Below are positions 1 through 4,831 of a DNA stretch of 6,008 nt, piece after piece. The notes under the pieces are model-generated. The model was not told the origin of the DNA. It worked only from the letters and a program-made list of their open reading frames with translations, and did not search any database. Position 1 is the first letter of the stretch, and the number at the start of each line of letters is the position of its first letter. The DNA is taken from contig JAKLHH010000512.1 in assembly GCA_022710245.1 (NCBI GenBank), positions 1 through 6,008 on the forward strand, given 5' to 3'. Made by a program: the position numbers and the translations under genes. This stretch comes from Myxococcota bacterium (lineage in GTDB: Bacteria; Myxococcota; Polyangia; GCA-2747355; JAKLHH01).

Positions 1-200
1 GCGTGGGCGCGGCCGAGGCCGTCGACCCCCTCGTGGCGGGAGAGGAGCTCGCGGCAGAGCTCGACGACGCCCGCCGCGCCGCGGCTCGAGCTCCCCACCA
101 CCAGGGCGAGGAGCTCGGCGTCCGTGAGCGCGCCGGGGCCGAGCGCGAGGAGTCGCTCGCGCGGTCGCTCCGGTGCGGGCCAGCAGCGGACAGGGGCCAT
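1..200 (-). CDS. radC: RadC family (UPF0758) protein, N-terminal fragment
   Basis: This is the first 66 codons of a RadC-family protein, cut by the left edge of the window. The visible part begins [21 protein letters not shown] and continues with a [16 protein letters not shown] stretch. That matches the family's N-terminal pattern: a W-P-x-x-E-R-P-R-E-x-L-L opening, then a helix-hairpin-helix-like region ending in an ELL-x-R-x-x-G segment. The C-terminal JAB/MPN metal-binding domain (HxH...D) that defines the family lies outside the window, so its integrity is unknown. RadC proteins were once called DNA-repair factors, but their biochemical role is unsettled. I chose the ATG at 200. An in-frame GTG at 209 and a TTG at 218 are alternatives, and none has a good Shine-Dalgarno sequence. 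The gene is divergent from the PilZ gene across a 404-base gap. Confidence 0.85.
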   Translation of the reverse strand, partial: MAPVRCWPAPERPRERLLALGPGALTDAELLALVVGSSSRGAAGVVELCRELLSRHEGVDGLGRAH

Positions 201-268
201 GCGAGGCACGTCGAGCAACGCTCGTGCCGGGGGGATTTCCTCTGTGCTCTCGGCCCGCCGCTCCGCGG

Positions 269-302
269 GCTCCGGACCTGCGTCCGGTAGTCGGTCCGGA
301 GC
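269..302. repeat. 10-bp perfect inverted repeat (hairpin)
   Basis: GCTCCGGACC at 269-278 is the exact reverse complement of GGTCCGGAGC at 293-302, with a 14-base loop that carries a further TCCGG at 283-287. The motif TCCGG/CCGGA recurs several times between 269 and 325. No T-tract follows on either strand. A transcript from either direction would form a strong hairpin, but its role (attenuator, operator or transcript-end structure) cannot be told from sequence. Confidence 0.7.
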
Positions 303-358
303 GTGCGGCCCACCGGACACGCCGGAGGCGTAACCAGCAGGGATCGTGACTGCTTGCA

Positions 359-405
359 GGATTCGCCCTGCTCGCGTCCTTCGGACGCTCCGCGATGGCG
401 AATCC
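359..405. repeat. Nested two-stem inverted repeat, REP- or MITE-like
   Basis: The outer arms GGATTCGCC (359-367) and GGCGAATCC (397-405) are perfectly complementary over 9 bp. Inside them, GCGTCC (374-379) and GGACGC (383-388) form a 6-bp stem with a TTC loop. The two stems are joined by unequal internal loops (368-373 and 389-396). The outer arm core GATTCGCC occurs again at 441-448. The compact nested palindrome resembles dispersed extragenic palindromes, but whether it is repeated elsewhere in the genome cannot be seen here. Confidence 0.65.
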
Positions 406-525
406 CTCCTGGTTCCGGGCGCTGGATCTCAGTCGTCCCTGATTCGCCGGGAAGTGGGGCGGGGGTCTTGCGTAAAGGATGGTGTGGGGGCTGGAGGCCG
501 GACGGCGCCAGGAGAGGTAGGCAGG

Positions 526-535
526 CTTACGTAAG
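526..535. promoter_or_regulatory. Palindrome CTTACGTAAG, candidate operator
   Basis: CTTACGTAAG is a perfect 10-bp palindrome about 70 bases upstream of the PilZ start. A near copy, CTTGCGTAAAG, lies at 467-477, 59 bases upstream. GGCGCC occurs at 504-509 and abuts the palindrome again at 535-540. A-T-rich palindromes stand out in this G+C-rich intergenic DNA, so a protein-binding site is possible. No regulator can be named and the assignment is weak. Confidence 0.3.
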
Positions 536-594
536 GCGCCAACCACCACGGGGGCGCGGCCGTGGCCGCGCGGGACAGAACACAAGGTGAGACC

Positions 595-601
595 GAGAGA
601 G
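595..601 (+). promoter_or_regulatory. Purine-rich ribosome binding site of the PilZ gene
   Basis: GAGAGAG ends 3 bases before the ATG at 605, and AAGGTGAG at 584-591 lies slightly further upstream. This favours ATG 605 over the in-frame GTG at 587, which has no purine-rich tract at a normal distance. Confidence 0.45.
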
Positions 602-604
602 ACC

Positions 605-946
605 ATGCCGCGTCGTGCCCGCTGCAGCCTCGAGATCCTCGGGACGCTCCGCGAGTCCGGGGACGCCGAGCCCGTCCAGGTCGCCGTTCGCGACCTCAGC
701 GCCGCCGGCCTTGGCCTGGAGTGCCCCCGCCAGGTCGAGCCGGGACAGATCCTTCAGCTCCACCTCCACCTCCCCCGGAGCGGCGTCCGCTCCGGGCTCG
801 ACCTGCTGGCCTCGGTGATCTGGTGCCTCCCCTCGGGCGGCGGCTACCGGATCGGGGTCAGGCTCGAGAGCATCGAGGTCCAGGACCTGCTGGCGCTCCG
901 CGCTCGCCTGGCGCGCGCGATGGCGGCCGCCCGCGCCTCCGGGTAA
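605..946 (+). CDS. Single-domain PilZ protein
   Basis: This encodes a 113-residue protein that is essentially one PilZ domain, the family that often binds cyclic di-GMP and passes the signal to motility, exopolysaccharide or development machinery. The second signature motif, D-x-S-x-x-G, is intact as D30-L-S32-A-A-G35 followed by LGL. Later strands show the expected ASVIWCL and YRIGVRL pattern, and the C-terminal helix is Arg/Ala-rich. The first signature, RxxxR, is not canonical: the N-terminus reads MPRRARC, giving R3, R4 and R6, which includes an R-x-x-R but no R-x-x-x-R. Binding of c-di-GMP is therefore uncertain. ATG 605 is chosen on its purine-rich upstream tract; GTG 587 would add six residues (MRPRET when the start is read as Met) and still gives no clean RxxxR. 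The stop lies 10 bases before the next gene, so the two are probably co-transcribed. Confidence 0.82.
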   Translation: MPRRARCSLEILGTLRESGDAEPVQVAVRDLSAAGLGLECPRQVEPGQILQLHLHLPRSGVRSGLDLLASVIWCLPSGGGYRIGVRLESIEVQDLLALRARLARAMAAARASG

Positions 947-956
947 GCTCGGGCCC

Positions 957-1199
957 ATGAGGGTCGCCTCCCTGCTGCTCATCCTGCTCGCCGGTGTCGC
1001 CGCTCCCGCGTGCCGCCAGAACGATTGCATCCGCGCCCGCGACAAGCTCCGCCACTGCGAGCTGGCCGAGGGCTACTTCAACTTCGACGGTGACTGCAAC
1101 GCCGAGGTGCAGGCGAGCATGCGCTGCATCCTGCAGGCGAGCTGCGCCGAGCTCAAGCAGGGCGATCGCATCGCCAAGTGCCTGGCGCCCCGCCGCTGA
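957..1199 (+). CDS. Small secreted cysteine-rich protein with twin CX9C
   Basis: This 80-residue protein belongs to no family I recognise. Residues 1-18 are a good export signal: MR, then a hydrophobic core ASLLLILLAGVAA ending in A-P-A before Cys19. The A-P-A-C context fits signal peptidase I (AxA) at least as well as a lipoprotein signal, because the -3 residue is Ala and -2 is Pro, both poor for a lipobox. The mature part is short, charged and probably helical, with cysteines at 19, 24, 34, 47, 57, 63 and 75. C24-x9-C34 and C47-x9-C57 form two CX9C motifs separated by 12 residues, followed by C63 and C75. If Cys19 is acylated, the remaining six could form three disulfides. It starts 10 bases after the PilZ stop without an obvious Shine-Dalgarno sequence, so translation may be coupled. 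The location would be the periplasm or outer membrane. The gene call is good; the function is unknown. Confidence 0.75.
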   Translation: MRVASLLLILLAGVAAPACRQNDCIRARDKLRHCELAEGYFNFDGDCNAEVQASMRCILQASCAELKQGDRIAKCLAPRR

Positions 1200-1205
1200 C
1201 TCGCG

Positions 1206-1267
1206 CCAGCTCCTGCCAGCGGAGGATCAGTCGCCGACCAGCGCCTGCCAGCGGCCGATCACTCGCC
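1206..1267. repeat. Imperfect tandem repeat, 32-base period
   Basis: Positions 1206-1235 and 1238-1267 match at 26 of 30 bases (differences at 1211, 1223, 1224 and 1230), a period of 32. The core CCTGCCAGCGG is identical in both. The repeat fills the convergent junction between the cysteine-rich protein gene (stop at 1199) and endonuclease IV. The right-hand copy includes the nfo stop codon (1259-1261), so the left copy looks like an old, diverged duplication of the nfo 3' end. Confidence 0.75.
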
Positions 1268-2134
1268 CACGCGGCGCGCAGGTGCGCGTCGTCGGCGCAT
1301 CGCCTTCAGCGTGCGCACGTTGCGACCGAAGGAGAGGGAGCCGTCGGGCTCGGCCGGCGTCTCCACGACGGCCGGCACCGTCGCGAAGCGCGGATCGTTG
1401 ACCAGCCTCCGGAAGGCGGCGCGACCGAGCGTGCCCTCGCCGATGTGGGTGTGGCGATCGACCCGGCTGCCGCGCGGGCGGAGCGAGTCGTTGAGGTGGA
1501 AGGCGAGCACCCGGCCCTGGCCGAGCAGCCGCTCGAGCGAGCCCACGACCTCCGCGTAGCCGCCGGCGCTGGCGAGGTCGTGGCCAGCCGCCCAGGCGTG
1601 GCAGGTGTCCAGGCAGATCCCGAGCCGCTCGCCGCCCGGGGTCTCCTCGAGGATGCGCGCCAGCTCCTCGAAGCGGGCGCCGAGGCAGTCGCCCTGGCCC
1701 GCGGTGTTCTCGAGGAGGATCCGCGCGCGCAGCCCCGGCGCGCGCCGGTGGAGCTCGCCGAGCGAGCGGCTGATCCGCCGCAGCCCCGCGTCGACGCCAG
1801 CCCCGCCGTGCGAGCCCGGGTGGAGGACCAGGTACTCGACGCCGAGCTCCTCGCAGCGGAGCAGATCGACGAGCAGCGCGGCGAGCGAGCGCCGGCGCAG
1901 CTCGCGGTCGGGGCTGGCGAGGTTGATCAGGTAGATGCCGTGAGAGAGCACCGGCCCGGCGAAGGTCGCGCGGGCCTCACGGAAGAGGCGCACGTCCTCG
2001 TCGTCCTGGCGGCGGGGCGCCCAGCGCGTCGGGAAGGCGGTGAAGACCTGCAGCGCCTCGCACCCGTCCGCGACGGCGCGGGGGAAGGCGCGGTGCAGGC
2101 CGCCGACGGTGGGCTCCTGGGCGCCGATCAGCAC
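1259..2134 (-). CDS. nfo: Endonuclease IV (AP endonuclease)
   Basis: This is the zinc-dependent AP endonuclease of base excision repair. It cuts 5' to abasic sites and removes blocked 3' ends left by oxidative damage. The 291 residues form the usual TIM-barrel family length. All nine metal ligands of E. coli Nfo have counterparts: H65 (in SHGIYLINLAS), H105 (HPGSH), E142 (LLENTAG), D176 and H179 (LDTCHAW), H213 (FHLNDS), D226 and H228 (SRVDRHTHIGEG) and E258 (VVETP). The start is GTG at 2134, giving M-LIGAQEPTVGGLHRAF. The family's usual GAH near the N-terminus is GAQ here, not a metal ligand but unusual. The C-terminal tail is Arg-rich (MRRRRAPARR). It follows the CDGSH gene by 22 bases, so it is probably the last gene of an operon. 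Confidence 0.95.
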   Translation of the reverse strand: MLIGAQEPTVGGLHRAFPRAVADGCEALQVFTAFPTRWAPRRQDDEDVRLFREARATFAGPVLSHGIYLINLASPDRELRRRSLAALLVDLLRCEELGVEYLVLHPGSHGGAGVDAGLRRISRSLGELHRRAPGLRARILLENTAGQGDCLGARFEELARILEETPGGERLGICLDTCHAWAAGHDLASAGGYAEVVGSLERLLGQGRVLAFHLNDSLRPRGSRVDRHTHIGEGTLGRAAFRRLVNDPRFATVPAVVETPAEPDGSLSFGRNVRTLKAMRRRRAPARRVGE

Positions 2135-2156
2135 GCGGGCTCGGGGCTCGGCCGGC

Positions 2157-2396
2157 TCAGGGGAGCTGCTTGTGGGCGCCGTCGCAGAAGGGCGGGTTCC
2201 GGGTGGCCTTGCACTGGCAGAGGGCCACCTTGCGGGCGGCGTCGAGCTTGAGCTCGAGGGGCGCGAACGCGCTGCCCTGGTGGGCGCCGTCGCAGAACGG
2301 CTGCGCGGCCGAGCGGCCGCAGCGGCACCACCAGTAGGTGCCGGGCTGCAGGTCGAGGAAGGCGGGGGTGCGAGCGGCGATCACAGGCTTGTCCAT
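2157..2396 (-). CDS. Dual CDGSH-type [2Fe-2S] protein
   Basis: This 79-residue protein carries two copies of the CDGSH iron-sulfur motif (C-x-C-x2-S/T-x3-P-x-C-D-G-x-H). The first is C24, C26, S29, P33, C35, D36, G37, H39; the second is C60, C62, T65, P69, C71, D72, G73, H75. Each set of three Cys and one His binds a [2Fe-2S] cluster. In both copies the variable position is Ala (CDGAH). Two motifs in one short chain is the CISD3/Miner2-like class, as opposed to the single-motif homodimeric mitoNEET class. A cytosolic redox or cluster-transfer role is likely. There is no signal or membrane anchor. The ATG at 2396 is supported by an AGAGAGGA tract (complement of 2402-2409). It lies 29 bases after the ThDP-enzyme stop and 22 bases before nfo, consistent with an operon. 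Confidence 0.92.
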   Translation of the reverse strand: MDKPVIAARTPAFLDLQPGTYWWCRCGRSAAQPFCDGAHQGSAFAPLELKLDAARKVALCQCKATRNPPFCDGAHKQLP

Positions 2397-2425
2397 CGGT
2401 GTCCTCTCTGGCCGCGGCCAACCCG

Positions 2426-4048
2426 TCAGATGAGGTTGGTGCTCCGCGGGTAGGCGATCCTGGGGTCCGTCAGGATGTTTACCAGAGAGGGCTGCCCCGA
2501 GGCCAGCGCGCGGTCGAGCGCCGGGCCGATCTCGTCGGGACGCGTGACCAGCTGACCGAAGCCGCCCAGCGCCTCGGCGACGCGATCATAGCGGCAGCCG
2601 GGCTGCAGGTCGGTCGCCGCCGTGAAGCCGTAGAGCATCTGCATCGGGTGCTTCTCCAGGCCCCAGATGCCGTTGTTCCCGCAGACCACCACCACCGGGA
2701 GTTTGAAGCGGACCAGGGTGTCGAAGTCCATCAGCGAGAGGCCGAGCGCGCCGTCGCCGGCGAGGAGCACGACCTGGCGCCGCGGGTGCGCGAGCCGCGC
2801 GCCGATCGCGTAGCCGAGCCCGGTGCCGAGGCAGCCGAAGGGGCCGGGGTCGAGCCAGCAGCCGGGCTGGTACGAGTCGAGGTAGCGACCGGCGAAGCTG
2901 ACGAAGTCGCCGCCGTCGCCGATCACCACCGCGTCGCGGTCGAGGCGTCGCCGCAGCTCGCCGAGGATGCGCGCCGGGTGGATCGGGTCGGCCGCGCTGC
3001 GCAGGAGCGCCTCGTCCTCGCCGCGGCGGCGGGCCTCCTCGCCGCGCAGGCGCTCGAGCCAGGCGACGTGCGCCAGGTCCTCGCCCGCGGGCAGCGCCTG
3101 CGCCAGTCCCTCGAGGACGAGGGCGAGATCGCCCGCTGCCGAGCCCGCGAGCGGGACGTGGCTGGCCACCTGCTCCGGCGAGTCGGCCAGGTGCACCACG
3201 CGCGCCGCGCCGAAGGAGCCGAAGCTCAGCCGGAAGTCGAGCGGCGTGCCCGCGACGACCACGAGGTCCGCGCTGCGCAGGGCGAGCGAGCGCGAGCGCG
3301 AGAGCGCGTGCGGGTGCTCGGCGGGCAGGAGGCCGCGAGCGAGCCCGCTCGAGTAGACCGGGAGGCCGGCCGCCTCGACCAGCGCCCGCAGCGGCTCGCC
3401 CCCGTCGGCCCAGTAGAGATCCGAGCCAGCGATCAGGACGGGCGCGGTCGCCTCGGCGAGGAGTCGGCCGATGCGCTCGAGCGACTCCGGATCGGGGACG
3501 GGGCGGGGCGCGGGCACCGGGAGCACCGCCTCGGCCTCGGCTCGCGCGAAGAGCACGTCGATGGGCACGTCGAGGAAGACCGGGCCGCGGTGCGGGCTGG
3601 CGGCCTCGCGGAGCGCGCCAGCGGTCGCGGCCGGGAGCGCGGCGGTCTCGCGCACGGTGGCGGCGCGCTTGCTCACGCTGGCGACGATGGGGATGTGATC
3701 GAGCTCCTGCAGGCTCCCCGCGCCCCAGCGAGCCGCGGGCGCGCGGCCGCCGAGGACGAGGAGCGGGGTGCCATTGAGGCGGGCGGTGGTGAGCCCGCTG
3801 ACTCCGTTGGTCACGCCGGGGCCCGCGGTCAGCGCGGCGACCGCGGGCCGGCGGGTGAGCCTGGCCAGCGCCTCGGCGGCGAAGACCGCGGTCTGCTCGT
3901 GGCGCACGTCGATCAGACGCAGGTCGCGGCGGACCCAGGCCTCGTAGAGCGGGAAGAGGTGTCCTCCGTTCAAGGTGAAGAGCGTGTCGACCCCGTGCTG
4001 CTGCAGGGTCTCGCCGATCAGCGCTCCGCCGCTGCCCGTGATCTTCAT
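2426..4048 (-). CDS. ilvG: ThDP-dependent enzyme, acetolactate synthase-like (IlvG type)
   Basis: This 540-residue protein has the three-domain layout of ThDP carboligases and decarboxylases. Residues 1-170 form the pyrimidine-binding domain, with catalytic Glu51 in RHEQTAVFAAE and GPGVTNGVSGL. Residues about 185-320 form the middle domain, and residues about 360-540 the diphosphate-binding domain with G431-D-G433, 24 residues, then N458-N459. From memory it strongly resembles the mycobacterial ALS-like protein IlvG (Rv1820): TLNGGHLFPLYE, LGGRAPAARWGAGSLQE, PGCWLDPGPFGCLG, GNNGIWGLEKHPM and a YPRSTNL C-terminus. Known relatives also include 2-hydroxyacyl-CoA lyases. No small regulatory subunit (IlvN/IlvH) is adjacent, so a branched-chain amino acid role is not secure. 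I chose ATG 4048 because GGAGGGGGA precedes it; ATG 4069 would add seven residues (MKPRRGT) but has no ribosome binding site. It probably heads an operon with the CDGSH gene and nfo. Confidence 0.88.
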   Translation of the reverse strand: MKITGSGGALIGETLQQHGVDTLFTLNGGHLFPLYEAWVRRDLRLIDVRHEQTAVFAAEALARLTRRPAVAALTAGPGVTNGVSGLTTARLNGTPLLVLGGRAPAARWGAGSLQELDHIPIVASVSKRAATVRETAALPAATAGALREAASPHRGPVFLDVPIDVLFARAEAEAVLPVPAPRPVPDPESLERIGRLLAEATAPVLIAGSDLYWADGGEPLRALVEAAGLPVYSSGLARGLLPAEHPHALSRSRSLALRSADLVVVAGTPLDFRLSFGSFGAARVVHLADSPEQVASHVPLAGSAAGDLALVLEGLAQALPAGEDLAHVAWLERLRGEEARRRGEDEALLRSAADPIHPARILGELRRRLDRDAVVIGDGGDFVSFAGRYLDSYQPGCWLDPGPFGCLGTGLGYAIGARLAHPRRQVVLLAGDGALGLSLMDFDTLVRFKLPVVVVCGNNGIWGLEKHPMQMLYGFTAATDLQPGCRYDRVAEALGGFGQLVTRPDEIGPALDRALASGQPSLVNILTDPRIAYPRSTNLI

Positions 4049-4282
4049 CGTCCCCCTCCGTGGCTTCATTGGCTTCGTGCGGTTGCTCGCCGTCCCCGTC
4101 GCGAGTCGCGGTCGCCGTCCTCGGTCTCGCTCGGTCTGGCTCGCGCTGAAAGGCTAGCACGCACGATCGCCAGGACCACCTCAGCGCTGGAGGGAGCGGG
4201 GACGGAGCGGAGTGAAGCTTCGCCGCGGCTCGCGCCGGGACGCGGGAACCGAGGGAGAGCCGGCCGGTGCGACGATGAGCGA
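4049..4282 (-). promoter_or_regulatory. Leader between Nudix and ThDP-enzyme genes
   Basis: This 234-base gap is large enough to separate the Nudix gene from the three-gene run downstream and presumably carries a promoter for the latter. On the minus strand a TGCTAGCCTT string (complement of 4151-4160) is the only -10-like sequence I noticed, with no convincing -35 partner. A short 10-base period repeat (TCGGTCTCGC then TCGGTCTGGC, 4121-4140) lies just downstream of it. I saw no hairpin with a T-run that would end the Nudix transcript. Confidence 0.3.
4051..4059 (-). promoter_or_regulatory. Shine-Dalgarno that sets the ThDP-enzyme start
   Basis: Read on the minus strand this is GGAGGGGGA, ending two bases before ATG 4048. 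It lies inside the extra codons that would be read from ATG 4069, and no purine-rich tract precedes 4069, so translation should begin at 4048. Confidence 0.65.
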
Positions 4283-4711
4283 CTACGCCGTGGGCGGCTT
4301 GCGCGGCCTGCCAGCGGAGACGAAGAGCTGGAAGTCGTCCATCGTGCCCCGATCGGCGGGAGGGAAGGGGTACTGGCCGAACTCGTCCGCCGCGACCCAG
4401 CGGAACTCCTTCACTCGCTTCGGCTCCAGGTCCTGAGTCGAGGTGAGGCGGGCCTCGTAGAGCACGAGCTCCACGCTGTAGCCTTCGTAGTCATGGCGGC
4501 GGAACGCGACCGGCTTGCCTACCTCGACGTTGGCGCCGAGGCGCTCGCCGAACTCACGCTGCAGAGCCTCGGCATCGGTCTCGCCGGGCTCCACGCGGCC
4601 TCCCGGGAACTCCCAGAGGAGCGGCAGCGAGGCGTTCTCGCGCCGCTGGGTGATCAAGTACTTGCCATCCTGCTGGATGACCGCTGCGACAACACGGATG
4701 GTTTGGCTCAT
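4283..4711 (-). CDS. MutT-like Nudix hydrolase with altered Nudix box
   Basis: This 142-residue protein resembles MutT/NudG-type (d)NTP pyrophosphatases, which hydrolyse oxidised or modified nucleoside triphosphates such as 8-oxo-dGTP to the monophosphate. The fold landmarks are present: VVAAVIQQDGKYLITQR, LWEFPGGRVEPGE, E102 in KEFRW as likely counterpart of MutT Glu98, and FPPAD near the C-terminus. The Nudix box runs from G38: G-x5-E44-x7-R52-E53-F-G-E56-R57-L-G59-A. The consensus is R-E-U-x-E-E-x-G-U, so the second glutamate (position 57, the same number as in E. coli MutT) is arginine. Activity may be altered or lost. ATG 4711 has a GGAG six bases upstream, with a second AGGAG tract abutting the ATG. 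It is divergent from the CoA-binding gene across 120 bases. Exact substrate unknown; mutT is not assigned as the name for this reason. Confidence 0.9.
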   Translation of the reverse strand: MSQTIRVVAAVIQQDGKYLITQRRENASLPLLWEFPGGRVEPGETDAEALQREFGERLGANVEVGKPVAFRRHDYEGYSVELVLYEARLTSTQDLEPKRVKEFRWVAADEFGQYPFPPADRGTMDDFQLFVSAGRPRKPPTA

Positions 4712-4831
4712 CTCCTGCTCCGCAACTCCTGCTGGCGGCGCCGAGGCGCTGGCCGACGATCACCGCTTGAATCGTGGCCGGTGGTCTTGGAAGTCGGTAG
4801 GATAGCGCAAGACCGTGCCGGAGTACAGGCC

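Larger units (their letters stand above)
201..604. other. Divergent intergenic region with inverted repeats, no gene
   Basis: This stretch separates the starts of radC (minus) and the PilZ gene (plus). The open frames crossing it are Arg/Gly/Pro-rich, lack plausible start signals and resemble no family, so I see no coding gene. It holds a 10-bp inverted repeat at 269-302, a nested two-stem inverted repeat at 359-405, a third copy of the same arm at 441-448, a 7-bp pairing (336-342 with 366-372) that competes with the second stem, and a 10-bp perfect palindrome at 526-535. I found no tRNA, no run of T that would make a hairpin a standard terminator, and no convincing -35/-10 pair. Promoters for both flanking genes presumably lie here but cannot be placed. 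Confidence 0.6.

Noticed and set aside
340..357. A sigma-54-like GG-N10-GC pattern followed by TTGCA in the radC/PilZ gap
   Set aside because: The GG/GC pair (340-341, 352-353) and the TTGC (354-357) are not in the correct register with each other; it matches only by picking pieces.
397..430. A stretch resembling a tRNA T-arm (GGTTCC near GGATC)
   Set aside because: There is no acceptor stem, anticodon arm or full-length cloverleaf around it, and the loop sequence is wrong.
527..1045. A 172-codon minus-strand frame opposite the PilZ gene
   Set aside because: It starts from TTG, is compositionally biased, and the plus strand carries a recognisable PilZ domain.
1178..2251. A 357-codon plus-strand open frame opposite endonuclease IV
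   Set aside because: It is the antisense shadow of nfo, with no family resemblance and low-complexity composition.
2586..4160. A 524-codon minus-strand frame overlapping the ThDP-enzyme gene
   Set aside because: It is an Arg/Pro-rich frame shifted relative to a clearly conserved enzyme, so a shadow.
4307..4319. A 13-mer CCTGCCAGCGGAG shared with the nfo-end repeat at 1212
   Set aside because: One shared 13-mer within coding sequence is close to chance expectation in DNA this rich in G and C, and the match does not extend.
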